Part shown: positions 19,759-29,679 of the stretch, piece by piece | Position numbering within the stretch: the stretch's first letter is position 1 | Layout of the letters: each line of letters starts with the position of its first letter | Source of the DNA: Acinetobacter proteolyticus | GTDB lineage: Bacteria; Pseudomonadota; Gammaproteobacteria; Pseudomonadales; Moraxellaceae | Reading direction: 5' to 3' | DNA: 64,000 nucleotides | NCBI RefSeq assembly: GCF_000367945.1 | Contig: NZ_KB849179.1 | Location: forward strand, 62,001 to 126,000 | Translations under genes and position numbers: made by a program | Notes under the pieces: generated by a model | Databases searched by the model: none | What the model was told of the DNA's origin: nothing | The model's input: only the letters and a program-made list of their open reading frames with translations

Positions 19759-19840
19759 AATGAAGACAACACCGCACAAAAAGATGAGCCGAACGGGCGA
19801 ATGAAGTATACTATGTTGATCAGAAATTGTAAGAAAATAT

Positions 19841-20863
19841 ATGTATATTGGTTCATATCAACTGTCAAATAATTTGATTGTTGCTCCGATGGCAGGCGTG
19901 ACGGATAGACCGTTTCGGACGCTATGTAAATACTTTGGTGCAGGACATGCAGTCAGTGAAATGATGACTGCTGACAAGACCCTACGTATGAGTAAAAAGA
20001 GCTTGTATCGGGCTAATTTTGATGGCGAACTTGCACCAATTTCAGCACAAATCGCGGGTTCTGATCCAGAGCAACTGGCTGAAGCGGCACGTTATCAAGT
20101 GGCGAATGGTGCGCAAATTGTGGATATCAATATGGGGTGTCCAGCCAAAAAGGTTTGTAACAAGTTAGCGGGCTCCGCATTGCTACAAGATGAAGATCTC
20201 GTCGCGCGGATTCTTGATGCGGTGGTTGAGGCAGTGGATGTGCCTGTCACTTTAAAAACTCGTTTGGGTTTTTTGAATGGCCATGAAAATATTTTACGTG
20301 TCGCGAAACGCGCCGAAGAATCTGGAATTGCGGCATTAGCACTACATGGTCGTACCCGTGAAGATATGTATTTAAATACGGCACGTTATGAGTTGATTAA
20401 GCAGGTCAAAGAATTGATTAATATCCCATTGATTGCCAATGGTGATATTGATAGCCCAGAAAAAGCCAAATATGTACTGGATTATACGGGTGCAGATGCG
20501 ATTATGATTGGGCGCGCTGCTCAAGGGCGACCTTGGATATTTAGAGAAATTGCGCATTATTTAAAAATGGGTGAGCATCTTGCTGCACCAGATATTGCCG
20601 AAGTTAAGACGGTGTTACTGGGTCATTTGGCGGAACTGTACCAGTTCTATGGTGAATACTCAGGTTGTCGTATTGCTCGTAAACATATTGCTTGGTATAC
20701 CAAAGGCTTACGTTCAAGTAATGAGTTTCGTCAGAATATGTATAAAGTTGAAAATACGGCTGATCAAGCCAAAGTGGTGGAATCATATTTCGATCAGTTA
20801 CTTGATCAAGGCCTACGTATGAGCGATGTGCAGGTTGAACACGTTAATTTATTAGATATTTAA
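19841..20863 (+). CDS. dusB: tRNA-dihydrouridine synthase B
   Basis: A 340-residue flavoprotein. VAPMAGVTDRPFR opens the TIM barrel, DINMGCPAKKVCNKLAGSALL carries the catalytic Cys (GCPAKK), TLKTRLG and LHGRTRE bind substrate and FMN, and ANGDIDSPEKA and MIGRAAQGRPWIF give the phosphate-binding end. The sequence is of the DusB type, which reduces uridine in the tRNA D-loop with NADPH. In many gammaproteobacteria dusB is followed by fis; here a terminator and oxyR follow instead. Confidence 0.95.
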   Translation: MYIGSYQLSNNLIVAPMAGVTDRPFRTLCKYFGAGHAVSEMMTADKTLRMSKKSLYRANFDGELAPISAQIAGSDPEQLAEAARYQVANGAQIVDINMGCPAKKVCNKLAGSALLQDEDLVARILDAVVEAVDVPVTLKTRLGFLNGHENILRVAKRAEESGIAALALHGRTREDMYLNTARYELIKQVKELINIPLIANGDIDSPEKAKYVLDYTGADAIMIGRAAQGRPWIFREIAHYLKMGEHLAAPDIAEVKTVLLGHLAELYQFYGEYSGCRIARKHIAWYTKGLRSSNEFRQNMYKVENTADQAKVVESYFDQLLDQGLRMSDVQVEHVNLLDI

Positions 20864-20882
20864 TAGTTGTTATTTTAGATTG

Positions 20883-20915
20883 AAAAAAGCCTGTAATTAA
20901 ACTACAGGCTTTTTT
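20883..20915. terminator. Bidirectional terminator between dusB and oxyR
   Basis: A perfect 13-bp stem (aaaaaagcctgta and complement), loop attaaac. Confidence 0.9.
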
Positions 20916-20921
20916 GTTTGA

Positions 20922-21827
20922 TTAGGTTAAATGTGCGGTGATTTTTTGCAGAATTTGCAAGATCACATCAAATTCACTTTGCAATGGCGTACTTTTACGC
21001 GTCACTAAAGCTAGTGTGCGGCTTGGTGCTGCTTCAATAGATTTCACTGCAATATCTTCATTGAAATGAATCATACTGTTTTTCAATGCAATCTCAGGTA
21101 ACAGGGTAAAACCTAAATCTGAAGAGACCATTTCCACCAAGGTTGGCAATGAACTCGCTTTTAAGCGGTGATCATTTTTACGTTCGCCAACAGGGCAGGC
21201 ACTGAGTGCGTGATCACGTAGACAATGTCCTTCTTCAAGCAGCATTAACCGTGACAGGTCCAAGTCATCTAAAGAGTTTGCGTTGGCTGCATTGGTATCT
21301 TGCTTGTTATATACAAGGAACAGGTGCTCTTTGGCAATTTCAGCAACTTTCAAACTACGCGTATCAAAAGGAAGTGCAAGCACGATCATGTCTAAATTAC
21401 CGTGTTCCAGCTTCTCTACAATTTTCTCGCTTTGTGCTTCGTGTAGATGCAGTTGGATTTTGGGTAACTGTTGATGAACTTCATCGAGCAATTGCGTCAA
21501 GATAAACGGTGCAATGGTCGGGATGATACCGAGATGTAAATCACCGGTCAGTGGTTCACTCATTTCCCGACTCAAACGCATCAGGTCTTGGGCATCGGCC
21601 AGTAATACTCGTGCGCGAGCCACAACCTGTTCACCTAAGGGGGTTAAACGGACGTTTTGACGATCACGCTCAACTAAGACGCCACCTAATAAACGCTCTA
21701 ATTCCATGATGCCACCCGATAACGTTGACTGGGTGACAAAGGAACGACGCGCTGCTTCAGTAAAATGTAAAGTTTCTGACAACGTAACTAAATATGATAG
21801 CTGTCTTAATGAGGGTAATGCAGCCAT
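20922..21827 (-). CDS. oxyR: OxyR, peroxide-sensing LysR-type regulator
   Basis: A 301-residue LysR-type regulator. HTH at residues ~6-60 (RQLSYLVTLSETLHFTEAARR). The redox cysteines are C202 and C211 in EEGHCLRDHALSACPVGE, the hallmark of OxyR; oxidation to a disulfide by hydrogen peroxide activates it. The effector domain otherwise has the normal length. It is the last gene of a rubA-rubB-esterase-oxyR unit, 6 bp after the hydrolase. This arrangement was described for Acinetobacter ADP1. Confidence 0.95.
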   Translation of the reverse strand: MAALPSLRQLSYLVTLSETLHFTEAARRSFVTQSTLSGGIMELERLLGGVLVERDRQNVRLTPLGEQVVARARVLLADAQDLMRLSREMSEPLTGDLHLGIIPTIAPFILTQLLDEVHQQLPKIQLHLHEAQSEKIVEKLEHGNLDMIVLALPFDTRSLKVAEIAKEHLFLVYNKQDTNAANANSLDDLDLSRLMLLEEGHCLRDHALSACPVGERKNDHRLKASSLPTLVEMVSSDLGFTLLPEIALKNSMIHFNEDIAVKSIEAAPSRTLALVTRKSTPLQSEFDVILQILQKITAHLT

Positions 21828-21833
21828 AGTGTC

Positions 21834-22778
21834 CTAGTGTGATGATCTAAAGTGGTGAGCAAACAAACCACTAAGTTGTGGAATGAAATGTGCAGGAATA
21901 TCATGCCCCATTCCTTGGATTAATTCAAACTTAGCACCAGAAATTGCTTTTGCAACAGCTTTCCCGTGACTTGGTGGTAACAGGCGATCTTTTGAGCCAT
22001 GTACAACCAAAGTCGGCTGAGTAATCGTCTTGTTCAATGGTAACAAAGAACCCGTACATAATATTGCTAAAAATTGTTGAAGTACACCCGCTGGATAGAA
22101 ACTACGTCGATATAATTTACGAATGGTTTGAATTGACTCGACTGGGTTGACATAACCAGGGGAACCAATAATACGGAAAACATTCAAACTGTGATTGATA
22201 ATCGTTTCTTCATCATGTCCTTCAGGTTTGCCCAATAAGCTAAAAAGTTGCTTTGGAAAAGGAGGAGGAAGAAAAGGTTGATTATTACTGGTAAACAACA
22301 AACCGATTTTTTCTACTTTTTCTGGATATTTTGCAGCAACAATCTGTGAGATCATCCCGCCCATAGAGGCGCCAATAATATAGGTTTTCTCAATACATAA
22401 CTGATCAATCAGTAGGGCAACATCATCTGCCATATCATAAAGCGTATAAGGTGCGCCTTCATTACCAAGGCCAAACATGAAACGGCTCATCAGTTTCATG
22501 GTATTGAGTCGTTTTCCTTTATTACGAATTTTAGAAGATAAACCGATATCACGGTTATCAAAACGAACCACTCGGAAACCTTGATCAATTAAGGCCTTAC
22601 AAAAGAAATCAGGCCAGAACAGCATTTGTGCACCCAGACCCATGATTAATAAGATCGTTGGATGCTCAGGGTTACCGCCCATTTCAACATGCAACTCAAT
22701 CCCATTGCCCAAAGTGACTTTGGTTTCTTGCATAAATGAAGCATAAGGCGACACGTTAAATTGAAGGGCACTGTTCAT
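21834..22778 (-). CDS. estB: Alpha/beta hydrolase (EstB-type esterase)
   Basis: Start chosen at the ATG at 22778, preceded by CGGAACGA; 22 more codons are open upstream. The 314-residue product has an oxyanion region MGLGAQMLFWPDFFC, a nucleophile elbow GASMGGMIS, a later Asp in VHGSKDRLLPP and His in GMGHDIPAHF. This is a complete Ser-Asp-His triad of an alpha/beta hydrolase. It sits between rubB and oxyR as the esterase gene estB does in Acinetobacter ADP1. It may hydrolyse fatty-acyl esters; the substrate is not shown here. Confidence 0.85.
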   Translation of the reverse strand: MNSALQFNVSPYASFMQETKVTLGNGIELHVEMGGNPEHPTILLIMGLGAQMLFWPDFFCKALIDQGFRVVRFDNRDIGLSSKIRNKGKRLNTMKLMSRFMFGLGNEGAPYTLYDMADDVALLIDQLCIEKTYIIGASMGGMISQIVAAKYPEKVEKIGLLFTSNNQPFLPPPFPKQLFSLLGKPEGHDEETIINHSLNVFRIIGSPGYVNPVESIQTIRKLYRRSFYPAGVLQQFLAILCTGSLLPLNKTITQPTLVVHGSKDRLLPPSHGKAVAKAISGAKFELIQGMGHDIPAHFIPQLSGLFAHHFRSSH

Positions 22779-22861
22779 GGTATTCGTTCCGAGTTGAATT
22801 CTTCTTATTGGTTGAGAGTTTACAGCAAGTTCTTTTCTCAGCAAACTCTCGTATTTAAACC

Positions 22862-24043
22862 TTAAACCTGTGCGGGAATCAAGTCTGGAACCAACTTGGT
22901 TAAGGTTAGACGTTGTTTTGCTGCAGTTGCACCAAGCAGGACAAATCCTCTTAAGGTGCCTTCACCATCAGCCGCTTTTGCTAACATGCCATCATCAAAT
23001 TCTTCAGTTTCCCAATTCACATCAACATCAAGCGGGGCAGGTAAAACAGTCAATGGGGCAGCAGGTGTTTTTACCGCAACTGGCATGGCAGGGTAATGTA
23101 CAGAGGTACTTTGACCACTTAGTGTTTTTGCCAAAGCTCGTGCTTGTTGCATGATCGGCATGACAAATGGCAACAAGGTACCATTCACTTCAGCACAGTC
23201 ACCAACGGCATAGATATCTGCTTGATTGGTTTCTAAAAGCGTGTTGGTAATAATGCCACGACTGGTTTGGATATCTGCTGCTTTTGCCAAAGTAATATTG
23301 GGCTGCAAACCAATCGCAGAAAGTACAATATCCGCCACCAAAGTCTGACCATTGGCTAAAGTGACTGCGTAGTCTTCGCCGTCATTGATTTTCGATACTT
23401 TTTCTACGGTCGTAGAAAGTGCGAACTTGATACCCGCTTGTTCTAGATTGGTTTTGAAGGCTTCGGCAACATGGTTTGGTAATAAACGACCCAGAGGCTG
23501 TGCTGCAAGATCAATCACCGTGACATCATAATTGCTATGCAATAAGTCGTTGGCAAATTCACAACCAATTAAACCTGCCCCGAGAATAACCACGCGTTTG
23601 TCTTTACGTTTCGCGAGATTTTCACGGAAAGTACGATAGTCGATGAGTGAATTCACCACATGAATATCATCACTGCCATCGCCGGCGATGGCTAAGCGAA
23701 TTGGATTTGCACCGACCGCAAGCACCAGTTTTGAATAAGGTTGAGTAACCGTTTCACCATTTTTTTCTAATGTGATTTCGTGGTTGGCTGCATTGATTTC
23801 TTTTACCCACGTTTCTGCTTCAATGCGCATATTCAGTTGGGTTGCCATTTTGTTGGCATCGCCTAAAGCAATTTGTTCAGGTGCTTTATTGCCTGCGAAG
23901 GCATTGGATAATGTTGGTTTTGCATAATTTACCGCATCATCCGCGCAGATCATAACGAGCTCTTGTTCAGGACTCAGTTTACGAAATTCTCGAGCAACGG
24001 TATAACCCGCCATACCTGATCCGATGATAACGATAGGATGCAT
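22862..24043 (-). CDS. rubB: Rubredoxin-NAD(+) reductase
   Basis: Start at the ATG at 24043, with GGAGA 7-11 bases upstream; 393 residues. It is an FAD/NAD(P) two-dinucleotide-fold reductase: FAD motif IIGSGMAGYTVAREFR at the N terminus, second GxGxxG in VVILGAGLIGCEFANDL, and the FAD-contacting block ADIYAVGDCAEV. It passes electrons from NADH to rubredoxin for alkane hydroxylation (AlkM/AlkB) in the cytoplasm. It lies 83 bp after rubA and before estB in one operon. Confidence 0.94.
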   Translation of the reverse strand: MHPIVIIGSGMAGYTVAREFRKLSPEQELVMICADDAVNYAKPTLSNAFAGNKAPEQIALGDANKMATQLNMRIEAETWVKEINAANHEITLEKNGETVTQPYSKLVLAVGANPIRLAIAGDGSDDIHVVNSLIDYRTFRENLAKRKDKRVVILGAGLIGCEFANDLLHSNYDVTVIDLAAQPLGRLLPNHVAEAFKTNLEQAGIKFALSTTVEKVSKINDGEDYAVTLANGQTLVADIVLSAIGLQPNITLAKAADIQTSRGIITNTLLETNQADIYAVGDCAEVNGTLLPFVMPIMQQARALAKTLSGQSTSVHYPAMPVAVKTPAAPLTVLPAPLDVDVNWETEEFDDGMLAKAADGEGTLRGFVLLGATAAKQRLTLTKLVPDLIPAQV

Positions 24044-24126
24044 TCTATTCTCCAATATTTTCTTATTTAAAAACAAACGATAGCAAAAAAAAGACCATGA
24101 TCATTGTCACGGCCTTCTCGATCTAT

Positions 24127-24291
24127 TTAGATTTCAATCATTTCAAAATCAGCTTTTGAAACGCCGCAATCTGGGCAAGTCCAATCATCTGGGATATCTT
24201 CCCATTTGGTTCCTGCTGCAATGCCGTCTTGTGGCCAACCTTCTGCTTCGTCGTAAATCCAACCACAAACGATACATTGATATTTTTTCAT
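24127..24291 (-). CDS. rubA: Rubredoxin
   Basis: A 54-residue iron protein, ATG at 24291 with GGAGAG upstream; extension to 24321 is possible but unlikely. The four iron ligands are C6, C9, C39 and C42 in the two CxxCG loops ([10 protein letters not shown] and [11 protein letters not shown]). It accepts electrons from RubB and reduces the membrane alkane monooxygenase. It is the first gene of the rubA-rubB-estB-oxyR unit. Confidence 0.97.
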   Translation of the reverse strand: MKKYQCIVCGWIYDEAEGWPQDGIAAGTKWEDIPDDWTCPDCGVSKADFEMIEI

Positions 24292-24639
24292 GTGACTCTC
24301 CAAACTGATAGGTATGCTCAAATTGCCTTTCAGTAAAACTATTCCATAATGTCGCTACGATCGCTGCAATAGAACTAACTTGTGTTGATCGGGAGTTAGA
24401 TTTTTACGCAGAACGCCATTTAAGTAAAGTAAATGCAAGAGTTTAATCATTTATTCAAAAAGCGATATGGCAATTCTATCTGAAACTCTTGTTATTTGAG
24501 CAATTACTCTAATTTTTTACAGCAATATAAATGCTTATGTAATTAAAAATGAATAATCGTATGAATATAGTGTGTATAAAAAACAAACATTCAGAATCAA
24601 GTTATGATGAATCACAACAATGAAAACGGAGAATAGGGC
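24292..24639. other. Intergenic region between rubA and the SRPBCC gene
   Basis: 348 AT-rich bases separating divergent genes, so it must hold both promoters. I see no convincing hairpin, small ORF or operator beyond GAGAATAGGG before the start at 24640. Confidence 0.5.
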
Positions 24640-25077
24640 ATGGAAACTCTGTCATATAATATAAAAATTTATGCAACTCCAGAGAAAGTTTGGGAGGTTT
24701 TGTGGACACCTGAGAGTTATCAGGCATGGACAAAATTCTTTGCATGCGATTCAACCATGAAAACCGACTGGAAAGTGGGCGGTAAAACTTTTTTTGGTGA
24801 TGGTAAAGGCAACGGCATGATCTCCACCATTGAAAGCATTGAAGAACCTAAAGAGATTGTGTTTAAACATCTTGGGATGATTCAAGATGGCAAGGAAGAT
24901 CTAGACAGCGAGGAGGTAAAATCTTGGGCGGGTGCGCTAGAGAAATATATGCTGTTTGATTTTAATGGTGAAACGCAACTGCATGTTGAAGTAGATATTC
25001 AACCTGAACATGCTGAATTTATGAATAAAGGCTTTGATCAAGGGCTTGCCATGGTGAAACATTTGGCTGAAAAATAA
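24640..25077 (+). CDS. SRPBCC (AHSA1/Bet v 1-like) domain protein
   Basis: A 145-residue single-domain protein. YATPEKVWEVLWTPESYQAW at the N terminus, DWKVGGKTFF, and a C-terminal amphipathic helix (EFMNKGFDQGLAMVKHLAEK) follow the START/Bet v 1-like fold of the AHSA1 group. Members bind hydrophobic ligands or act as co-chaperones; nothing here fixes the role. It is monocistronic, upstream of lysS with about 158 bp between. Confidence 0.82.
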   Translation: METLSYNIKIYATPEKVWEVLWTPESYQAWTKFFACDSTMKTDWKVGGKTFFGDGKGNGMISTIESIEEPKEIVFKHLGMIQDGKEDLDSEEVKSWAGALEKYMLFDFNGETQLHVEVDIQPEHAEFMNKGFDQGLAMVKHLAEK

Positions 25078-25235
25078 TTCATTCGTGAGTGGTTTCAGAG
25101 ACTGAATTGCTGCGTTATCTCGATTCAAAAAGGGATCAATCTTGATTTTTTTGAATTGTCTGGTTGAAACAATACGAAAATGAGTTGTGATCTGCTATTC
25201 TATGTCACTTCATTTTTTACTTAATCGAGGCAGAG

Positions 25236-26762
25236 ATGACGCAACAAAACGCTCAATCGACTTCTGAACAAACACTTTCCGAAAACGATTTAATCGCACA
25301 GCGTCATGCCAAATTAAAGCAAATCCAAGAGACTGCAAAACAAACGGGTAAGAGCCCGTGGCCAAACACGTTTAAACGTGAGCATTACACTGGTGATCTG
25401 CAAGAACAATTTAAAGATCAAGACAAGGCGCAAATTGAAGGCGCTGAAAAAGTTTATGTAAAAGTTGCGGGTCGTGTCATGCTCAACCGTGGATCATTCA
25501 TTGTGATCCAAGACATGACAGGTCGTATTCAATTGTATGTGGACCGTAAAGGTTTACCTACAGACATTTTAGAAACCATTAAAAGCTTAGACCTTGGCGA
25601 TATTATTGCAGCTGAAGGTTATATTGGGCGTTCTGGTAAAGGTGACTTATATGTTCACCTTGAAGGTTTTGAATTACTCACCAAATCACTGCGTCCACTT
25701 CCAGACAAATTCCATGGTTTAACGGATACTGAAGCCAAATATCGTAAACGTTATTTAGATTTGATCGTAAACGAAGAAACGCGTAAAACCTTTGAAATTC
25801 GGGCTAAAGTGGTTGCGGGTATTCGTGCATTCTTGACTAATGAACGTTTCATGGAAGTTGAAACGCCGATGATGCATGTGATTCCGGGTGGTGCATCTGC
25901 AAAACCATTTGTGACGCATCATAATGCGTTGGATATGGAGCTTTATTTACGTGTTGCGCCAGAACTTTATTTAAAACGTCTTGTGGTGGGTGGTTTTGAG
26001 CGTGTGTTTGAAATTAACCGTAACTTCCGCAATGAAGGGGTTTCAACACGCCACAATCCTGAATTCACCATGATTGAGTTCTATCAAGCTTATGCTGATT
26101 ATAAGGATTTGATGGTACTCACTGAGAACATGCTTGAAAAATTGGCTTTAGATATCTTGGGTACAACTGATGTGCCTTATGGTGAAGAAGTGTATAGCTT
26201 CAAAGGCCCATTCAAGAAAATCTCAATGTTTGATGCAATTCTTGAGAATAATCCAGACTTTACGCCTGAAAATGTTAATGATCGCGAGTTCTTGGCGAAA
26301 TTTACCAAAGATGTTCTAAAAGAGCAGGTGAAACCTGGTTTTGGTTTAGGTAAGTTGCAAACTATTGTATTTGAAGAAACGGTTGAAACTAAACTCCGCC
26401 AGCCGACTTTCATTACAGAGTATCCAGCGGAAACTTCACCACTGGCACGTCGTAATGATGATAATCCGCACATTACTGATCGTTTTGAGTTCTTTATTGG
26501 TGGCCGTGAGTTGGCAAATGGTTTCTCTGAGTTAAACGATCCAATTGATCAAGCTGAGCGTTTCCAAGCACAGGTTGCTGAAAAAGATGCAGGTGATGAC
26601 GAAGCAATGCATTATGATGCTGACTTTATTGAAGCCTTGGAATACGGCTTACCACCGACAGCAGGTCAGGGGATTGGTATTGACCGTTTGGTGATGTTAT
26701 TTGCCAATGCAGCAAGTATCCGTGATGTATTGTTATTCCCGCATATGCGCCGTAAAGATTAA
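25236..26762 (+). CDS. lysS: Lysyl-tRNA synthetase, class II
   Basis: A 508-residue class II synthetase. An N-terminal OB-fold anticodon domain ([30 protein letters not shown]) is followed by motif 1 ([16 protein letters not shown]), motif 2 ([15 protein letters not shown]...[10 protein letters not shown]) and motif 3 ([18 protein letters not shown]). It charges tRNA-Lys. Length and motifs are complete. A terminator follows the stop. Confidence 0.98.
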   Translation: MTQQNAQSTSEQTLSENDLIAQRHAKLKQIQETAKQTGKSPWPNTFKREHYTGDLQEQFKDQDKAQIEGAEKVYVKVAGRVMLNRGSFIVIQDMTGRIQLYVDRKGLPTDILETIKSLDLGDIIAAEGYIGRSGKGDLYVHLEGFELLTKSLRPLPDKFHGLTDTEAKYRKRYLDLIVNEETRKTFEIRAKVVAGIRAFLTNERFMEVETPMMHVIPGGASAKPFVTHHNALDMELYLRVAPELYLKRLVVGGFERVFEINRNFRNEGVSTRHNPEFTMIEFYQAYADYKDLMVLTENMLEKLALDILGTTDVPYGEEVYSFKGPFKKISMFDAILENNPDFTPENVNDREFLAKFTKDVLKEQVKPGFGLGKLQTIVFEETVETKLRQPTFITEYPAETSPLARRNDDNPHITDRFEFFIGGRELANGFSELNDPIDQAERFQAQVAEKDAGDDEAMHYDADFIEALEYGLPPTAGQGIGIDRLVMLFANAASIRDVLLFPHMRRKD

Positions 26763-26776
26763 TTTACCGTTTATTC

Positions 26777-26807
26777 AAAAGCCACTTCAATGAAGTGGCT
26801 TTTTTTA
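26777..26807 (+). terminator. Terminator after lysS
   Basis: A 13-bp stem (aaaagccacttca and complement) followed by a T-run. Confidence 0.9.
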
Positions 26808-26905
26808 TTTTCATCATTAAAAAATAATTATTGCATTTGATGATTGAAAAGAGATCGTAAAAAAACGATCATGTGCACATAAATAAATTTGAGAACAGTT
26901 GAGAC

Positions 26906-28363
26906 ATGTTTCTAAAAAAATCGCTTTATGTCGCATTATTTGCTTCGCTTTCATCTGCAACATTTGCACAAGGTCTTATTTTAAATGATGCAAACCTGCG
27001 AACAGATCTTAACTGGCTGAATCAACAAGGTGTTATACAAATCAGTACATCGACTTGGCCAATCAGTGGGGACGAAATTCAACGTGCCCTATCTCAAGCT
27101 AAAGTGAGCAATAATGCTCAGCAAAAGGTGGTGAATTCAGTTGTTAATGCATTAAAAGCAGACAATGAAACGGTTAAAATTGGTTTACATGCGGGTTCTG
27201 ATCTTAAAACTGTTCCTCAAACATTTGGTGATAATCAAAAATCACAATATCAAATTGCTGCGGAATTTAATGCAGGTGGTGAGAATTGGGATGCCAAACT
27301 GCGTGTCAATGGGGAAAAGGATCCATTAATTGACAATGGACACGATGCCAATGTTGAAGGTTCTTATCTAGCAGGAAAACTCTGGAATCAATGGGTAATT
27401 GCGGGTCAGATTCCGACCTACTGGGGACCAGGCCATGATGGCAGTTTGATCCGTGGTGATGCGAGTCGTCCTGTTTATGGTGTCACTGTTCAGCGCGCTG
27501 TTCAAAATGCATTTGAGACCAAATGGTTGTCTTGGATTGGTCCATGGCAGTACCAAGCCTTTGCTGGGCAATTAGATGACTATAAAGCTGTACCAGACAC
27601 AAAATTGATTGGGCTGCGTTTTACTGCTCAGCCTTTACCTTATTTGGAACTTGGCGCTTCTCGAGCAATTCAAATTGGGGGCAAAGGCCAGCCGAATAGC
27701 TTTAAGGCTTATTGGAATGCAATGATTGGTAAAGACAATGGTTGTGATGATAGTGGCTGTGTAGGAGATGACAATGCATCTAACCAAATTGCTGGTTTTG
27801 ATGGACGTTTATTGCTGCAGCCTGTGCTGAACGTACCAGTAAGTTTATATACTCAATTTGTTGGTGAAGATGAAGCGGGTGGATTACCGGCGAAGTACCT
27901 TTATCTTGCTGGCGCAGATTTTTCATCAAGCTATAAAAATATGCCTTATCAACTTTATGCTGAGTGGGCGGATACCCGTACCAATGGTGAGGTAAAAGGC
28001 GTTTCATATAGCCATCATCAATATACAGATGGTTATTACCAACATGGTTTTTCATTAGGTCATGCAATTGGCGGGGATAGTCAAATGTACTCGGTCGGTG
28101 GTGATATTCGTTTTGACGTGATGAATCGTTTAAGTGGTCGTGCAATTTATGCCAAAGTGAACCAATCAAACTTGGCTATTAATGCTGCATTTCCAAAACA
28201 AGATACCGTAAAAGGTCTTGATTTGACTTGGACGCATTATTTGAAACCGACAATTCCTTTAAAAGTGAATGGTTGGGTGAGCGACTCTGATTTAAACGGA
28301 AATGACGGTGGTGTTTCAGTAGGGGTTGAAATTCCATTAGAACGTAAAATGTTTGGTTTCTAA
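26906..28363 (+). CDS. wzi: Wzi-type capsule assembly outer-membrane protein
   Basis: A 485-residue protein with a signal peptide (cleavage expected after SSATFAQ, about residue 22). The body is an alternating beta pattern ending in a C-terminal Phe (RKMFGF), typical of an outer-membrane barrel. An N-terminal helical block (LRTDLNWLNQQGVIQISTSTWP) and TYWGPGHDGSLIRGDASRPV fit the Wzi/CapsAssemb family, which holds capsular polysaccharide on the cell surface. In Acinetobacter wzi lies outside the capsule locus, as here. A terminator follows. Confidence 0.85.
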   Translation: MFLKKSLYVALFASLSSATFAQGLILNDANLRTDLNWLNQQGVIQISTSTWPISGDEIQRALSQAKVSNNAQQKVVNSVVNALKADNETVKIGLHAGSDLKTVPQTFGDNQKSQYQIAAEFNAGGENWDAKLRVNGEKDPLIDNGHDANVEGSYLAGKLWNQWVIAGQIPTYWGPGHDGSLIRGDASRPVYGVTVQRAVQNAFETKWLSWIGPWQYQAFAGQLDDYKAVPDTKLIGLRFTAQPLPYLELGASRAIQIGGKGQPNSFKAYWNAMIGKDNGCDDSGCVGDDNASNQIAGFDGRLLLQPVLNVPVSLYTQFVGEDEAGGLPAKYLYLAGADFSSSYKNMPYQLYAEWADTRTNGEVKGVSYSHHQYTDGYYQHGFSLGHAIGGDSQMYSVGGDIRFDVMNRLSGRAIYAKVNQSNLAINAAFPKQDTVKGLDLTWTHYLKPTIPLKVNGWVSDSDLNGNDGGVSVGVEIPLERKMFGF

Positions 28364-28381
28364 CAGAAGCTAAGTGATTGG

Positions 28382-28408
28382 AAAAGAAGCCTTTCGGCTT
28401 CTTTTTTT
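28382..28408 (+). terminator. Terminator after wzi
   Basis: A 10-bp stem (aaaagaagcc/ggcttctttt), loop tttc, followed by a T-run. Confidence 0.88.
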
Positions 28409-28455
28409 GTGTTTTATTTATGTGAAATAGGTTGTATTGATATTCCAGAATATTA

Positions 28456-28490
28456 TTTTCATATCATAATTTTGCATATTGATATGAAAA
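28456..28490. repeat. 11-bp perfect inverted repeat upstream of cysD
   Basis: Arms TTTTCATATCA (28456-28466) and TGATATGAAAA (28480-28490) around a 13-base spacer, in the promoter region of the 32-codon ORF and cysD. Candidate operator. Confidence 0.6.
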
Positions 28491-28596
28491 AACAAGCTAA
28501 AGAACTGAATCTAAATTATTATAATGAATAACCTTTACTCAGTAGTATATCCTGCTGCAAGTAAGAATATCGATATCATGAAAAATTGGAGTTGTT

Positions 28597-28695
28597 ATGG
28601 CACTCGTTCCTCCACACAGTCTTCAAAGTGGTGGTTTAGTACCGCTTATAGATTTTATGGATAGCATGGATAAGGAGGAAATTGTACATGACTGA
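28597..28695 (+). CDS. 32-codon ORF overlapping the start of cysD
   Basis: ATG at 28597 with TTGGAG five bases upstream. The product begins [17 protein letters not shown] and ends at a TGA that overlaps the cysD ATG (ATGACTGA). The strong cysD ribosome-binding site AAGGAGG lies inside this ORF, so translation of the two is coupled. The beginning resembles the N terminus of Sat-type ATP sulfurylases (LVPPHG...L.PLL), a non-homologous enzyme for the same reaction as CysDN. It could be a remnant or a leader peptide; this is inference. Confidence 0.6.
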   Translation: MALVPPHSLQSGGLVPLIDFMDSMDKEEIVHD

Positions 28696-29596
28696 AAATA
28701 GATTGACTCACCTCAAGCAACTTGAGGCAGAAAGTATTCATATTATTCGTGAAGTTGCAGCTGAATTTGAAAACCCTGTGATGCTTTACTCGATTGGTAA
28801 AGATTCAGCGGTAATGTTGCATCTGGCATTAAAAGCCTTCTATCCAGCAAAACTCCCATTCCCGTTACTGCATGTAGATACGGGTTGGAAGTTTAAAGAC
28901 ATGATTGCTTTTCGTGACAACATGGCGAAAACGCACGGCTTTGATTTGATCGTACATCAAAATGTTGAAGGGCGCGATGCTGGCATTAACCCGTTTGATC
29001 ACGGTAGTTCAAAATATACCGACATCATGAAAACCCAAGGTTTAAAACAAGCCTTGGATAAGTACCAGTTCGATGCTGCTTTTGGTGGTGCGCGCCGTGA
29101 CGAAGAAAAGTCGCGTGCCAAAGAACGTGTCTATTCTTTCCGTGATAATAAGCATCGTTGGGATCCTAAGAACCAACGCCCAGAACTTTGGAATCTTTAT
29201 AACGGTAAAGTGAACAAAGGCGAAAGTATTCGCGTATTCCCATTGTCGAACTGGACTGAGTTGGACATTTGGCAATATATCTACTTAGAAAATATTCAAA
29301 TCGTTCCGCTTTATTTCTCTGCAGTTCGTCCAGTGGTTGAACGTAGTGGTACGTTGATCATGGTGGATGATGAACGTATGCGTTTAAAAGAGGGTGAAGT
29401 TCCACAAATGAAATCGGTACGTTTCCGTACACTTGGCTGTTATCCATTAACAGGTGCAGTTGAGTCTGAAGCAGATACGTTGCCTGAAATTATCCAAGAA
29501 ATGCTTTTAGCCACCAGCTCAGAGCGTCAAGGTCGTATGATTGACCATGATGAGGCGGGCTCGATGGAAAAGAAAAAGCAAGAGGGTTATTTCTAA
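28688..29596 (+). CDS. cysD: Sulfate adenylyltransferase small subunit
   Basis: A 302-residue protein (ATG at 28688, AAGGAGG upstream). The PP-loop ATP pyrophosphatase motif is [31 protein letters not shown] and [12 protein letters not shown] are CysD hallmarks. With CysN it makes adenosine 5'-phosphosulfate from sulfate and ATP, the first step of assimilatory sulfate reduction. cysN follows after 83 bp. Confidence 0.98.
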   Translation: MTENRLTHLKQLEAESIHIIREVAAEFENPVMLYSIGKDSAVMLHLALKAFYPAKLPFPLLHVDTGWKFKDMIAFRDNMAKTHGFDLIVHQNVEGRDAGINPFDHGSSKYTDIMKTQGLKQALDKYQFDAAFGGARRDEEKSRAKERVYSFRDNKHRWDPKNQRPELWNLYNGKVNKGESIRVFPLSNWTELDIWQYIYLENIQIVPLYFSAVRPVVERSGTLIMVDDERMRLKEGEVPQMKSVRFRTLGCYPLTGAVESEADTLPEIIQEMLLATSSERQGRMIDHDEAGSMEKKKQEGYF

Positions 29597-29679
29597 TTTC
29601 CTTAAGCAAGTTCCTCTTTTTAAAGAGGGATTTAGGGAGATTAAAAGCGATTTCAAAAGAATATGTGGAGTTTTGAGCA

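Noticed and set aside
27780..28169. A 129-codon open frame antisense to wzi
   Set aside because: It is fully inside wzi, with His/Tyr-rich composition expected from the opposite strand.
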